Shown in pieces: positions 26,570-35,725 of a DNA stretch of 64,000 nt. Under the pieces are notes generated by a model, which did no database searches, had not been told where the DNA came from, and worked only from the letters and a program-made list of their open reading frames with translations. This DNA is from an uncultured Bryobacterales bacterium (lineage in GTDB: Bacteria; Acidobacteriota; Terriglobia; Bryobacterales; UBA6623): assembly GCA_951813605.1 (NCBI GenBank), contig OX638379.1:1560471-1624470 (forward strand), in the 5' to 3' direction. The position numbers and the translations under genes are program-made. Every line of letters begins with the position of its first letter. Position 1 is the stretch's first letter.

Positions 26570-27274
26570 ACAAAGATTCCTGTCGGCACCATCCTCAGCG
26601 GTGTGTATGCCCGCGAGGCTGAAGTCGCGCGATCGGTCCGCAATTGCCGCAAGGCACGTCATGGCGAGTCTGGCCCCCAAGTCGCGATCAGAGAGCGCAG
26701 CCCGATCGAAATGGCGGTTTGCGAGAAAGGCGTGCTCGATCCGACGGCACTCGATGGCCGAGATCAATTGGACGATGGATTGCGGCGTCTCGTCTACGAC
26801 AAGTTTGGTTGTCTCGAAGACCGTGCGGGCTTTGCGAGCAGGTTCCTGCGGCAATGCCGGACCACCAGCTTCGTGGAGCCATGACTCAAGCCATTCGTGA
26901 CCACGCGCAATTCGTCGCGCGGCATCGATGAAGCTGCCATGTTCCGCGGTGACGAGGGCATCAAGATCGAACGTGCGTCGGCTGCCTCGAAGAACGATTG
27001 AGGTTGTCGCCGCACCGATAAGATTAATGTGAGTTCTATTGCGAGCACATCTGAGCTCGGACGAGAGCTCGAACAGCGCTTCCTTGACTTCAGTGCGCGA
27101 CATCGACAGCTTGCCGAGCTTCAGTTGCGCGAGCTTGGCGCAATGTTCTCTGATAGTTTCGCCTTCGTTCTGTGAAAGCTTCGGGTGCCTAGTGATCGAG
27201 AAAGCAACCGCGCTCGCGTCGCCCCCCCATTGATCACGCTTCGCAAGATCGGGGAGTGCTTCATGTTGGCCAGT
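26570..27274 (-). pseudogene. Probable decayed nucleotidyltransferase gene
   Basis: One minus-strand frame is open from a TAG at 27275-27277 leftward for more than 900 bp. Its sequence is protein-like up to about 26600: GEIRE-like helices around IREHCAKLAQLKLGKLS, then HINLIGAATTSIVL and RRTFDLDALV. The last two together look like the Gly-rich loop and D-x-D motif of a minimal nucleotidyltransferase, here with Gly-Ala replacing Gly-Gly. The first ATG (27103) falls inside this region, and the sequence loses family character before the end and runs into the 3' end of the VWFA gene on the other strand. I read it as a degraded, truncated gene, related in type to the relic at 13709-14390. It could instead be a poorly conserved intact gene starting at 27103. 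Confidence 0.4.
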
Positions 27275-27355
27275 CTAAGCCAAAGCATTCCCGTGACTTG
27301 TGCACTGCATTACCTTGGTTCGGACGGACGGATTGAAACGTTCGCTATCCCCGCG

Positions 27356-27781
27356 CTAAGCTAGCCCGCCCATCGCTAGCACCACGCCATACTCGGCTTC
27401 TGTGACTGGAGTGACCGAAAGCCTGCTTCTCCGCACCAATGTCATCTCGCTCAATCGAGGGTCCTTCTTGATCTCCGCGAGAGTAACGGGGCGGGCGAGG
27501 TGCTGCACAGGCCTGATGTCGACGGCGCTCCACCGCCCATCTTCGGTGGTTGGGTCTTGATAGGCTTCTCGCGTGACTTCGGCAACACCCACGACCGCTC
27601 TGCTCTTGCCGGAGTGATAGTACAGAAGCTGATCGCCCACAACCATCTTGCGAAGGTTGTTGCGGGCCTCGTAGTTTCGAATGCCGTCCCAGTAGGTCCA
27701 GCCGTCATCAACCAAGTCATCCCACGAGTAAGCATTTGGCTCCGACTTGACCAGCCAATAGTTCGGATTCGCGGTCGCCAT
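27356..27781 (-). CDS. EVE domain protein
   Basis: A 141-aa cytoplasmic protein made of a single EVE domain (thymocyte nuclear protein 1-like), a PUA-related fold that binds modified bases in DNA or RNA. Family signatures are clear: the N-terminal YWLVKSEPNAYSWDDL, WDGIRNYEARNNLRKM, GDQLLYYHSG and VVGVAEVTREAYQD. The C-terminus with LVRRSRLSVTPV is also typical. Length is normal. Some EVE proteins act in defence or modified-base recognition, while stand-alone bacterial ones are of unclear role. No defence genes surround it except the decayed nucleotidyltransferase to its left. Confidence 0.92.
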   Translation of the reverse strand: MATANPNYWLVKSEPNAYSWDDLVDDGWTYWDGIRNYEARNNLRKMVVGDQLLYYHSGKSRAVVGVAEVTREAYQDPTTEDGRWSAVDIRPVQHLARPVTLAEIKKDPRLSEMTLVRRSRLSVTPVTEAEYGVVLAMGGLA

Positions 27782-27836
27782 GAACTGAGCAGAATACCAA
27801 ACAACCGGGATGCACGGTAGGGCCTCACGGCAGACG

Positions 27837-28460
27837 CTACCCCGGGGGCGGCCGCTGACTCCAGCGGCCTAGCATTCTGCGAATGTTCGACTTGTGCATC
27901 CAGAAAAGGAACAACGTCATCAGAAGGGCGTACTTGGTATGCGGCATGCCGAGCTGAAAGTGAATCGCCATCGTGAAGTACACCCACGTTAAGAGAGATG
28001 CGTAGGCGCCTCCTTCACTCAGCTTGCGAACGCTGCCGAAGACTCGAATCACGACGAAGGCGACCAGGGCTGTGGCCGCGAGAGCCGGGTAAATGGCCAG
28101 CATCGCACCGGCCGAAGTGGCGATGCCCTTGCCGCCTCGGAACTTGAGCCAGGGCGAGTAGCAATGCCCGAAAACCGCTCCCATCGCGTAGAGCCAGCCG
28201 AAATTGACGAATTGCTCGGGGTCGTAAAACAGCCAGACAGGAACGAATCCCTTGCCGACATCACCGACCAAGGAAATCAGGGAACGGGGCTTGCTGTAGC
28301 GGAGGACATTGTTGAATCCGGGATTTCCAGAACCCAAGTCGCGGACGTCGGTCCCGGACCCCCACATCGCCACGATAGCGAAGGGAATCGAGCCGATGAC
28401 GAAGCTCGCGAGGAGCTGGAGGATCAACTGCATGTCGATTGGCATGGAAGAACTAATCAA
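27837..28460 (-). CDS. plsY: Glycerol-3-phosphate acyltransferase PlsY
   Basis: A 207-aa inner-membrane enzyme that acylates glycerol 3-phosphate from acyl phosphate, the first step of phospholipid synthesis. The three family motifs are visible: the N-terminal SFVIGSIPFAIV segment, the GSGNPGFNNVLR loop (usually GSGNxGATN) and the KFRGGKGIAT motif. Five or so hydrophobic helices span the protein, and the C-terminus is Arg-rich. The open frame starts with TTG in a TTGA overlap with the nupC stop; ATG at 28443-28445 is an alternative. It is translated downstream of the nucleoside transporter gene. The Pro and Phe substitutions in the first loop are mild deviations. Confidence 0.92.
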   Translation of the reverse strand: MISSSMPIDMQLILQLLASFVIGSIPFAIVAMWGSGTDVRDLGSGNPGFNNVLRYSKPRSLISLVGDVGKGFVPVWLFYDPEQFVNFGWLYAMGAVFGHCYSPWLKFRGGKGIATSAGAMLAIYPALAATALVAFVVIRVFGSVRKLSEGGAYASLLTWVYFTMAIHFQLGMPHTKYALLMTLFLFWMHKSNIRRMLGRWSQRPPPG

Positions 28461-29707
28461 TCAAGAATCGGAGCCAAGGCGATCAACCCTGCGATCGCCG
28501 CTGTAGTGAAGTTGGAGAGCGTTGCCGCAAGCATCGCCCGGATTCCCAGCGTGGCAAGTTCCGCCCGCCGGTTAGGCAGAAGCGCTCCCATCGCTCCGAT
28601 CATGATGCCGACCGAACCGAAATTGGCGAACCCGCACAGGGCGTAGTTTGCTACTAAGAACGAGTGGGGTTGAAGAGTGTCCTTGATGCTAGCCAGCTCA
28701 GCGAAGCTGATGAACTCATTCAACACCATGCGTGTTCCCAGGAGGTTGCCCACTGCGGGAGCATCCGTCCAAGCGATGCCCAGGAGCCAGGCAACGGGAG
28801 CAAAAAGCAGGCCCAGAACGCTCTGAATGCTACTAGGAAACCAGCTGATACCGAGCATGCCCTTGAACCCGGCTAGAAAGCCGTTCACGACAGCGATCAG
28901 GGCGACGAACACCAACACCATCGCACCGACCTGAAGCGCTACTTGAAGGCCCTCGTTGGAGCCGCGCGCTGCCGCGTCAATCACGTTGCGGTCTTGGGCC
29001 GAGGTTTGCTTGGGAATCCGGCCCATCGTCTGGGGCCGCCCTGTCTCGGGTTCGAATATCTTGGCCAGCATGATGCATGCCGGGGCGGTCATGACAACTG
29101 CTGTCACTAGGTTCTCAGGCCGTGCCCCTCCGATTTGCACGTACGCTACTAGCATGGCTCCTGACACGGTGGCCATGCCGCCAGTCATGACCAGCATCAA
29201 TTCAGACCGCGTCATCTTCTCTAGGTACGGACGAATCGTGAGCGGGGCTTCGGCCTGCCCGATAAATAGATTCGCGGCTACGTTCAGAGATTCCGCCCCG
29301 CTAGCGCGCATGCCGCGTTGCATGACCCATGCGAAGCCGGCCACCAGTTTCTGCATCACGCCTAGGTGGTAGAGAATCGCGGAAACGCTGGATGCCAGAA
29401 CGATTAGCGGCAGGACCTGAAAGGCGAAGACAACCCCATTCGATGATCGACCCAATTCCCCGAATACGAGACCGGTGCCTTCTTCAGCTAGGAGGATGAA
29501 ATGGTTGAAGCCGCGGCCTATTGCTTCAAAAAGGCGGCCGAACGGCGTGCGCAGCACTAGGACGGCAAGTAGCGCTTGCAACCCAAGGCCCCAGGCGATG
29601 GTTGCACGGGAGACTCGGGAGCGGTCCGAAGACATCGCGAAGGCCAGCGCAATCGCGAACAGGATTCCGAGTAGGCCCATGCCGCGCCACCTATTGTAGT
29701 GGACCAT
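28457..29707 (-). CDS. nupC: NupC-type concentrative nucleoside transporter
   Basis: A 416-aa inner-membrane carrier of the CNT family, importing nucleosides with sodium or protons. It has the usual N-terminal helices, then GFNHFILLAEEGTGLVFGEL and FAFQVLPLIVLASSVSAILYH-type core segments. The conserved FIGQAEAPLTIRPYL (the Q-x-x-A-P-x-x-x-x-P-Y motif of substrate binding) and GNLLGTRMVLNEFISFAEL follow, with GFANFGSVGIMIGAMGALLP near the end. Length is typical of bacterial CNTs. It overlaps plsY by four bases, an odd functional pairing that probably reflects compact packing rather than a shared pathway. Confidence 0.93.
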   Translation of the reverse strand: MVHYNRWRGMGLLGILFAIALAFAMSSDRSRVSRATIAWGLGLQALLAVLVLRTPFGRLFEAIGRGFNHFILLAEEGTGLVFGELGRSSNGVVFAFQVLPLIVLASSVSAILYHLGVMQKLVAGFAWVMQRGMRASGAESLNVAANLFIGQAEAPLTIRPYLEKMTRSELMLVMTGGMATVSGAMLVAYVQIGGARPENLVTAVVMTAPACIMLAKIFEPETGRPQTMGRIPKQTSAQDRNVIDAAARGSNEGLQVALQVGAMVLVFVALIAVVNGFLAGFKGMLGISWFPSSIQSVLGLLFAPVAWLLGIAWTDAPAVGNLLGTRMVLNEFISFAELASIKDTLQPHSFLVANYALCGFANFGSVGIMIGAMGALLPNRRAELATLGIRAMLAATLSNFTTAAIAGLIALAPILD

Positions 29708-29761
29708 CTGGGAACTGCCTCGGGCCGGTTCCGTCTACGGCTTCGTCGTTAGACTAGCCGT

Positions 29762-30205
29762 ATGAGACCCGAGCCCCGGCCGGTAGACTCGACCCGGCTC
29801 GTCGAACTTGCTCAAGCCACCATGGCGCGAGCGCGCTTTCCGATGCTTGCCAGCGTCGACGGGCGGAAGCCGCGGCTTCGCCCGGTTTCGCCGGTGGCCG
29901 TTAAAGGCTTCACGGTGTACGTGGCGTCGCTGCGGAGTTCGCACAAGACGCTGGAGCTGGAAGAAAACCCCCATGTCGAGCTGTGTTACCTAGATGACGG
30001 CCACGATCAAGTCCGTATCGAAGGGACGGCTGAAGTGATAGTTGACAAGTCAATCAGGCAGGGAATCTGGAACACGAACCCTCTGCTTCGGGATTTCCTC
30101 GGTTCGATAGACGATCCGGAGTTCATGCTTTACCAGATCCGACCACAGCGCGTGCGATTCATGCGGGAGTGGGCATTGACTTACTTCGACGTGCCGATAT
30201 CCTGA
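29762..30205 (+). CDS. Pyridoxamine 5'-phosphate oxidase-fold protein
   Basis: A 147-aa split-barrel protein of the PPOX/FMN-binding family. Typical strands are FPMLASVDGRKPRLRPVSPV, FTVYVASLRSSHKTLELEENPHVELCY (shown here in two overlapping parts) and VRIEGTAEVI; the C-terminal FMREWALTYFDVP is also in style. Members bind FMN, F420 or haem, so the cofactor is open. It is a single soluble domain with no signal. Whether it is a true pyridoxine 5'-phosphate oxidase is doubtful, because it lacks the longer C-terminal region of PdxH (about 215 aa). It is transcribed divergently from nupC, 54 bp apart. Confidence 0.82.
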   Translation: MRPEPRPVDSTRLVELAQATMARARFPMLASVDGRKPRLRPVSPVAVKGFTVYVASLRSSHKTLELEENPHVELCYLDDGHDQVRIEGTAEVIVDKSIRQGIWNTNPLLRDFLGSIDDPEFMLYQIRPQRVRFMREWALTYFDVPIS

Positions 30206-30645
30206 GCTTGAGTGGAATTGCTGGCGACGGTTGCGAAGGCGGAACGGCTCGTGCCGAATGTCTGGTTCACTCCTTTCGGGGTCGGACATGACTCCAGCCT
30301 TCGTCGAATACGTGAGGCCCTTAGCGAGTCCAATCGAAGACTGTTACCGCTTCGGGGCAATCTGAGTCCGTATAGTTTTCGACTTGGACTACCGACGGAG
30401 GGTCTAGGCCAAGCGAATGGCGAGGCCGGTGCCGGGTCGCCGCGAGCCCGGGTGCACAATCTTCCCCGAGCGGTCCTCTGACGAACGATGAAAAATCAAT
30501 TGTCCGTCGGGATTTCCGGGGCCTCTAGGACTCCTCATTCCAAGGGGCCGCGACGGATCCTCCACGATAGTGGGTCGCTTGGGCAATGCTACCGGTGCTC
30601 CCCCATTACCTAAGAAGCATCCAAACGAATCTGGAGGCAACTCTC
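30206..30645. other. Non-coding stretch, 440 bp
   Basis: No recognisable gene or RNA. The last part holds a strong GGAGG Shine-Dalgarno sequence at 30631-30635 that fixes the amidohydrolase start at ATG 30646. Confidence 0.5.
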
Positions 30646-31881
30646 ATGTCGCAATCTCGACGGTCCTTCCTTCGCGCGGGAGTCGCTGCGGGCTCGCTCT
30701 TTTCCGCGTGCTGGCAGCCACAGCCTGAGGCCACCGACGGAACAGCGCCCGCTGCTCAGCTCGCTCTTGCCGCATATCAGCCGAAAAGCATGCTCGTGGT
30801 CGAGGAGCACGTTGTCGAATCGGCGCGCTACCCGGCAATCGATATGCACACGCACGTCTCGTCGGTGTTCCGGCGAGCGCCCGGGGCGAACGACACGCTG
30901 CAAGGAACTCCCGCCGAACGCCTGGATCAGGTCAGCGAGTGGATGGATGAGCTCAATATCCAGACACTGGTCAACCTTACCGGCGGGGCAGGAGAAGACC
31001 TCCAACACATTCTCGACGAAATGGTGAATCAACATCCCGCCCGACTGGTGACCTGCACCGTTCCTACCTACGGCAAGCTCGACGAACCAGGCTACGCCAA
31101 GTGGCAGGCCGAGGAGCTTGCCCGCGCCAAGGAACAGGGCGCAATCGGACTGAAGATCTCGAAGACACTCGGGCTCTACCTGCGCGAAGGCGGCTTCCGC
31201 GATTCCGAGCGGGAAGGGGGACAACCGGGTCCGCTGGTGAAGATTGACGATCCGCGTTTCGACTCGATGTGGGACGCCGCCGGTCAACTAGGGTTCCCAG
31301 TTTTCATGCACGTTGCCGACCCCGATGCCTTCTTTGTCCCGACCGACCGCTTCAACGAGCGGTGGGAGGAGCTGGGCAATCACCCGGACTGGTCGTTCTA
31401 CGGAGAGGATTTTCCAGCGAAGGCGGAGTTGCTCGCCGCCCGCAATCGGGTCATCGAGCGGCATCCAAACACCACGTTCATTGGCCTCCATGTGGCCAAC
31501 CGTCCGGAGAATCTCGACCAAGTCTCATCGTGGCTCGACAAATACCCCAACCTGCACGTGGAAATCGGGGCCCGCCTCGGCGAGCTCGGCCGCCAGCCAC
31601 GACGAGCGCGGAAGTTCTTTGAGGATTACCCGGATCGCATCATGTTCGGCACCGACGCATCTCCGAACGGAACATCCGTACCGCAGCAAGACCTACGGCC
31701 CGAGATGTTCCGCTCCTATTTCCGGTTTCTCGAAACCCTCGACGAATACTTCGACTATTCGCCTGCGCCGACTCCGCCGCAAGGCCGATGGAAGATCTAT
31801 GGCATCGGTCTGCCCGACGAGGTCCTCAAGAACGTGTATCACGACAATGCTGCGCGTATTCTAGGACTGCCGTTGGCGTAG
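30646..31881 (+). CDS. Exported amidohydrolase-2 family protein
   Basis: A 411-aa TIM-barrel hydrolase or decarboxylase of the amidohydrolase-2 family. The N-terminus carries a twin-arginine motif (SRRSFLRAG) and a lipobox-like LFSAC, so it is probably a Tat-exported lipoprotein. The barrel begins with AIDMHTHVSS, where the two His are metal ligands. It continues with AIGLKISKTLG, FPVFMHVADPDAF (third His) and FIGLHVANRPENL, and ends with MFGTDASPNG carrying the catalytic Asp. I chose ATG 30646 over 30586 because a GGAGG site precedes it and the signal starts there. Secreted relatives are common next to sulfatases and Gfo/Idh genes; the substrate is unknown. Confidence 0.88.
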   Translation: MSQSRRSFLRAGVAAGSLFSACWQPQPEATDGTAPAAQLALAAYQPKSMLVVEEHVVESARYPAIDMHTHVSSVFRRAPGANDTLQGTPAERLDQVSEWMDELNIQTLVNLTGGAGEDLQHILDEMVNQHPARLVTCTVPTYGKLDEPGYAKWQAEELARAKEQGAIGLKISKTLGLYLREGGFRDSEREGGQPGPLVKIDDPRFDSMWDAAGQLGFPVFMHVADPDAFFVPTDRFNERWEELGNHPDWSFYGEDFPAKAELLAARNRVIERHPNTTFIGLHVANRPENLDQVSSWLDKYPNLHVEIGARLGELGRQPRRARKFFEDYPDRIMFGTDASPNGTSVPQQDLRPEMFRSYFRFLETLDEYFDYSPAPTPPQGRWKIYGIGLPDEVLKNVYHDNAARILGLPLA

Positions 31882-32400
31882 GTGCTGAACGAATTTCGAC
31901 CTGCAGCGATTCAGCCAAGTCGCCGTCGGCGATCCGTAGGACAGCTCGCAATCGTCCTCCTGCTGAGCGACTCGTAGCACGACCCCCAGTGCGCGGGCGG
32001 TTTGGCCAATCGTAGGTTCTTGGCCCGATAAGGGGTCTGCGGCAACGTCACCAAAGCTGGGAAGCGGTCCACGGCAAGCCACCCCTCAGGGGAGCCAGAT
32101 GCGGTGTCTTCAGCAGTTGCGTAAGCGACTCCGCCGCTGCTTGCGGTCATCCAGGTCGGCCGCTGGTACAGATGGAGGCAGGCCCGCCGGCCGAACCACG
32201 TGCGCCGGCAGGTCAAGCCTCCCGGGTGGGATGAGAACAAGAATGGACCGTTGTGCCGGGCCAGAGCTGGCCTTGATTCCCATTGACAATCCCGGCCAGT
32301 GAGGGCTTCTAGACTAACTGGTTGTCGTATACGTTGGTCATTCCCTCGGCTCGGCACGGAAGGCCCCGCGCAGACAGAAATCTTTGGGATATTTCCTGGA
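31882..32400. other. Non-coding stretch, 519 bp
   Basis: It lies between the amidohydrolase and the convergent sulfatase. A minus-strand open frame crosses it, but with no family-like sequence, and it overlaps the sulfatase end. No RNA or terminator was recognised. Confidence 0.45.
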
Positions 32401-33945
32401 TTAGCCGCTCGGCCCGCCGAGCGTGATAAATTCATCCCCCGTCCGCACAGCCCACTTGCGGAGGGCCTCGAGCAGCCGGTTGAACTCGGCTTTGTGATCG
32501 ACGTTTCCCGCAAGGTCTGTCATCTCGTCGGGATCTGTCTTTGTGTCATAGAACTCAAATTGCAGCGGCGTTCCACCAAGACGCATCGGATCTTGCTCGC
32601 GGATGATCTCGTACTGTCGAGGAAAACGATGCTTCTGGGCGATAGTCTCGTCCCAAGTACGGTTTCGCCAGCGATTCCACTGGTGAATATCAGAGTTGAC
32701 ATCGCGGGGCTGGTCGAGGTTCTCCCTATAGATCAAATGGAAGCGCCCGTCAAAGACACTGCGCTCTTGCATTCCGTGATCTCTTGTCCCTCGCTCTGCA
32801 GAGCCAGCAGGAAAGAAGATGTAGTCGTGATGAATCTCTCCGAAGACGTACTCGTGTCCCTGGGCGTCGCCCTCGCCACGGAGAATTGGCAGCAGCGACA
32901 GCCCGTGCTGCAGGTCCGGCCGTTCCAGACCGAGGTAGTCCAGAATGGTCGGCATAATGTCAATCTCGCTGACCAAGTCTTCACTCACAGCGCCCGTCCC
33001 GATTCCGGGCCCTTTGATCGCCATCGGTACGCGCAGCCCAAAGTCGTAGAGGGTCATTTTCCCCCGCTGAAAGGCCGGCCCGTGGTCGCCGAGGAAGATG
33101 ACGAGCGTGTCATTCGAGCATCCGGTTTCATCGAGGGCAGCCAGTGCTTCGCCCACACGGGAATCGGCGCATTGAATCGAGTCGAGATACTCCGCCCAGT
33201 CCTTGCGCACCACCGGCGTGTCCGGCAGAAACGGCGGAATCTCGGCTTCGGAGGGATCGACTGCAATAGGCTCCTGGTCGCTGTTTCGGAACGGTCGATG
33301 GGGCTGGCTGATGTTATACAAGAGGAACCATGGTGCGCCCTTGTCCTGCGCATTTCTGATGAAGTTTACGGCTAGATCTTTGTTTGGGTTGCCGGTGACA
33401 CCGCAATGGTCTTCTTGGGGGTTGCGTATCCATTCGTCGAAGGGGAACTTATGGTTCGGCGAGACGTGAAGCTTCATCGATACGCCCGTATAGTAGCCGG
33501 CGCCACGAAGCCTCTCGATTAACGTTGGAACGGAGTCGCGTATCCTCCCATGGTTGTAAACCGGATTATTCAACTGGGCTGGCGTCAGCTTTGAAGCAGG
33601 AACAAAGAAATTCTGGGTAAGGCTACGCAGCCCGTTCGTGTGAGGGTACAGTCCCGTGTAAAGAGCCCCCTTGGAGGGAGAGCAGACTGGATACGCGACG
33701 AAAGCGCTCCTGAAAAGCACGCCTTGCCTAGCAATGGCGTCCATATTGGGCGTCTGCAGTCCCTTGGTCCCCAGGGCACCCATCTGCGCACCTTGATCCT
33801 CAGTCAGAATCAAGAGCACGTTGGGTTGCCTCGTCGCGTCCGGGGTACTTTGACAGCCAGTCCATGCTGTTGCGGTAGCCCCGCCGCAAGCACAGAGGCG
33901 CTCTAGGAAGGTTCTCCTCGCTAACTGCTTGCTGTAGGCTGACAC
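32401..33945 (-). CDS. Exported type I sulfatase with a CSPSK active-site motif
   Basis: A 514-aa sulfatase. I start at GTG 33945, which has a GAGAGG ribosome site about 9 bases upstream and precedes a Tat-like signal (LARRTFLERLCACGG); no ATG fits. The core has NVLLILTEDQGAQMGA (calcium-binding Asp/Glu pair), then the active-site stretch YPVCSPSKGALYTGLYPHTNG. The signature is normally C-x-P-S/T-R, and here Lys replaces Arg, the residue that anchors the formylglycine. Later elements VIFLGDHGPAFQRGK and HHDYIFFPAG fit the family. The layout resembles heparan N-sulfatase-like members. It is divergent from the IDS-like sulfatase, sharing a 136-bp promoter region. Confidence 0.9.
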   Translation of the reverse strand: MSAYSKQLARRTFLERLCACGGATATAWTGCQSTPDATRQPNVLLILTEDQGAQMGALGTKGLQTPNMDAIARQGVLFRSAFVAYPVCSPSKGALYTGLYPHTNGLRSLTQNFFVPASKLTPAQLNNPVYNHGRIRDSVPTLIERLRGAGYYTGVSMKLHVSPNHKFPFDEWIRNPQEDHCGVTGNPNKDLAVNFIRNAQDKGAPWFLLYNISQPHRPFRNSDQEPIAVDPSEAEIPPFLPDTPVVRKDWAEYLDSIQCADSRVGEALAALDETGCSNDTLVIFLGDHGPAFQRGKMTLYDFGLRVPMAIKGPGIGTGAVSEDLVSEIDIMPTILDYLGLERPDLQHGLSLLPILRGEGDAQGHEYVFGEIHHDYIFFPAGSAERGTRDHGMQERSVFDGRFHLIYRENLDQPRDVNSDIHQWNRWRNRTWDETIAQKHRFPRQYEIIREQDPMRLGGTPLQFEFYDTKTDPDEMTDLAGNVDHKAEFNRLLEALRKWAVRTGDEFITLGGPSG

Positions 33946-34081
33946 CGCCGGTGTCCTCTCTCTCTCGTCCTCTAGCTTATGCCTATGAGCCGCATTATCT
34001 CCATCCAATGCAGCCCTGGGGAGGAGGCCACCCCGGTTTCCCCCGCGAATCTGGTACGGTCTTCCCCTAAGGAGAACAGCG

Positions 34082-35725
34082 ATGCAAGGAGCAAGAAAGA
34101 GGAACGGACTCGCGATATTCCTCGTGGTCCTGGCGCTCGCGGGGGCAGCTGGGCGGGGGCAGCGCCCTGACGGCGCGCCGCCCCGGCTCAATGTCCTGCA
34201 CATCGTGATTGACGATCTGCGTCCAACCCTGGGCACCTACGGCGACTCCATCGCCAAGACTCCCGCGATCGACCGGCTCGCGGAGCTTGGCGTGCGATTC
34301 GACCGAGCCTACGTCCAATACCCAATCTGCGGGCCGTCGCGGGCTTCCTTCCTTTCGGGCCTGCGTCCGCAAACCACGGGTTATTTCGGTTGGGAAGCGC
34401 CGGAAGGCGTAACTCTGTTACCGGCGTGGTTCCGTAAGCACGGCTATTTTGCAGCGGAATTCGGCAAAGTCTTTCACTACCAACGCCTTCTTTTCGACGA
34501 CGAGATTGCACGGTTCGAACGGCGCGAGGGGAAGCCGTACCGGCCCGTCTTTCGCACTCTGAATCCACCAGGCGCCTGGGATGTCTCGGATATCTGCGCC
34601 ACCAGGGACGATCCCGACGGCTATGGCTACCTTTACAGCGGCGTGCTACGCAAGGAAGACCCGGGAGCAGCAGAACACGTCGTCTCAAGAGGCAGTTTGC
34701 GCCCCGAAGGACTCAAGGGCGGCTGGTTTTGGCAGGAGTGGGCCGAGACAGATCTCCCTGACGAGCAGACGGCTGACGGGATCGTCGTGCGCCGGGCGGC
34801 CAAGGCCATGGAGAGGGCTGTCCGCGAGAACAGACCCTTCTATATCGCGGCAGGTATTCGACGTCCGCACCAGGTGCTGGCCGCGCCTCGACGCTATTTC
34901 GACCTATATCCATTGCGTGAAATCCCTGCGCCGCCAAGCGAGCCGCGCGATCACTTGGACAAAGTCCCCCCTCTCGCCCTCAACTTCGACAAGAGTTTCG
35001 CCTACCGCGTGTACAGTGACGCGGACCGGCGGCGACTCTGGCGGGCATACTACGCGAACGTATCGTTCGTAGACGCGCAAGTTGCGGTTCTGCTGCGCGC
35101 CGTCGACCGGCTGGAATTGTGGAAGAACACCATCGTGGTCCTCCATAGCGACCATGGCTGGCACCTGGGGGAACATGGCGGACTCGGGAACAAGGACACG
35201 TTGTTCGAGGAGTCGACGCGCTCGCCGTTGATCATTGCGGCTCCGGGAAGCGCCGCGGGCAAGGGCTGCCCTCGGCCAGTCGAGCTGGTGGATCTCTTTC
35301 CCACCTTGGCAGGCCTGTCAGGACTGCCGCCGCCCCCCCGGCTCGATGGAGTCAACCTGCAGCCGCTCCTGAAGAATCCGCAGGCCACCGTGCCCCGGGC
35401 AGGAGCGGTCTCAGTGGTGTGGCGGCGTGTGGAAGGGAAGGAAGGCCGCGGGTTCAGCGGACTTTCGATTCGACTCGACAATCATGCCGGCCCTGCGCGT
35501 GATACCCTCGGCCGGTCCATCCGCACGGAACGATGGCGCTATACGGAGTGGGACGGCGGCCAGCAGGGAATTGAGCTGTACGACATGACGAAAGACCCGC
35601 GCGAGCTGAACAACCTTTCTGGCATCAGCGAGCTGGCCGACGTGCGAGGGAGACTGAAGGCGTTGCTCCGCGAAGTCGACCCCACGGCTGCGGATTCGGA
35701 GAGCCGGATCCGGCATTTTGATTGA
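34082..35725 (+). CDS. Secreted iduronate-2-sulfatase-like sulfatase
   Basis: A 547-aa secreted sulfatase with a signal peptide in residues 1-26. LHIVIDDLRPTLGTYGD holds the calcium-binding aspartates in the form typical of iduronate-2-sulfatase-like enzymes, followed by the active site ICGPSRASFLSGLRP with the Cys to be converted to formylglycine. A HSDHGWHLGEHG segment supplies further metal and catalytic residues. C-terminal strands include SIRTERWRYTEWDGG and ELYDMTKDPRELNNL, standard for this group. It is transcribed away from the CSPSK sulfatase, suggesting joint regulation of two enzymes on one sulfated substrate. The substrate (uronate-containing glycan) is inferred from similarity only. 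Confidence 0.94.
   Translation: MQGARKRNGLAIFLVVLALAGAAGRGQRPDGAPPRLNVLHIVIDDLRPTLGTYGDSIAKTPAIDRLAELGVRFDRAYVQYPICGPSRASFLSGLRPQTTGYFGWEAPEGVTLLPAWFRKHGYFAAEFGKVFHYQRLLFDDEIARFERREGKPYRPVFRTLNPPGAWDVSDICATRDDPDGYGYLYSGVLRKEDPGAAEHVVSRGSLRPEGLKGGWFWQEWAETDLPDEQTADGIVVRRAAKAMERAVRENRPFYIAAGIRRPHQVLAAPRRYFDLYPLREIPAPPSEPRDHLDKVPPLALNFDKSFAYRVYSDADRRRLWRAYYANVSFVDAQVAVLLRAVDRLELWKNTIVVLHSDHGWHLGEHGGLGNKDTLFEESTRSPLIIAAPGSAAGKGCPRPVELVDLFPTLAGLSGLPPPPRLDGVNLQPLLKNPQATVPRAGAVSVVWRRVEGKEGRGFSGLSIRLDNHAGPARDTLGRSIRTERWRYTEWDGGQQGIELYDMTKDPRELNNLSGISELADVRGRLKALLREVDPTAADSESRIRHFD

Noticed and set aside
31911..32513. Minus-strand frame of 200 codons between amidohydrolase and sulfatase
   Set aside because: No domain, mixed composition, and its start overlaps the sulfatase end in a different frame.
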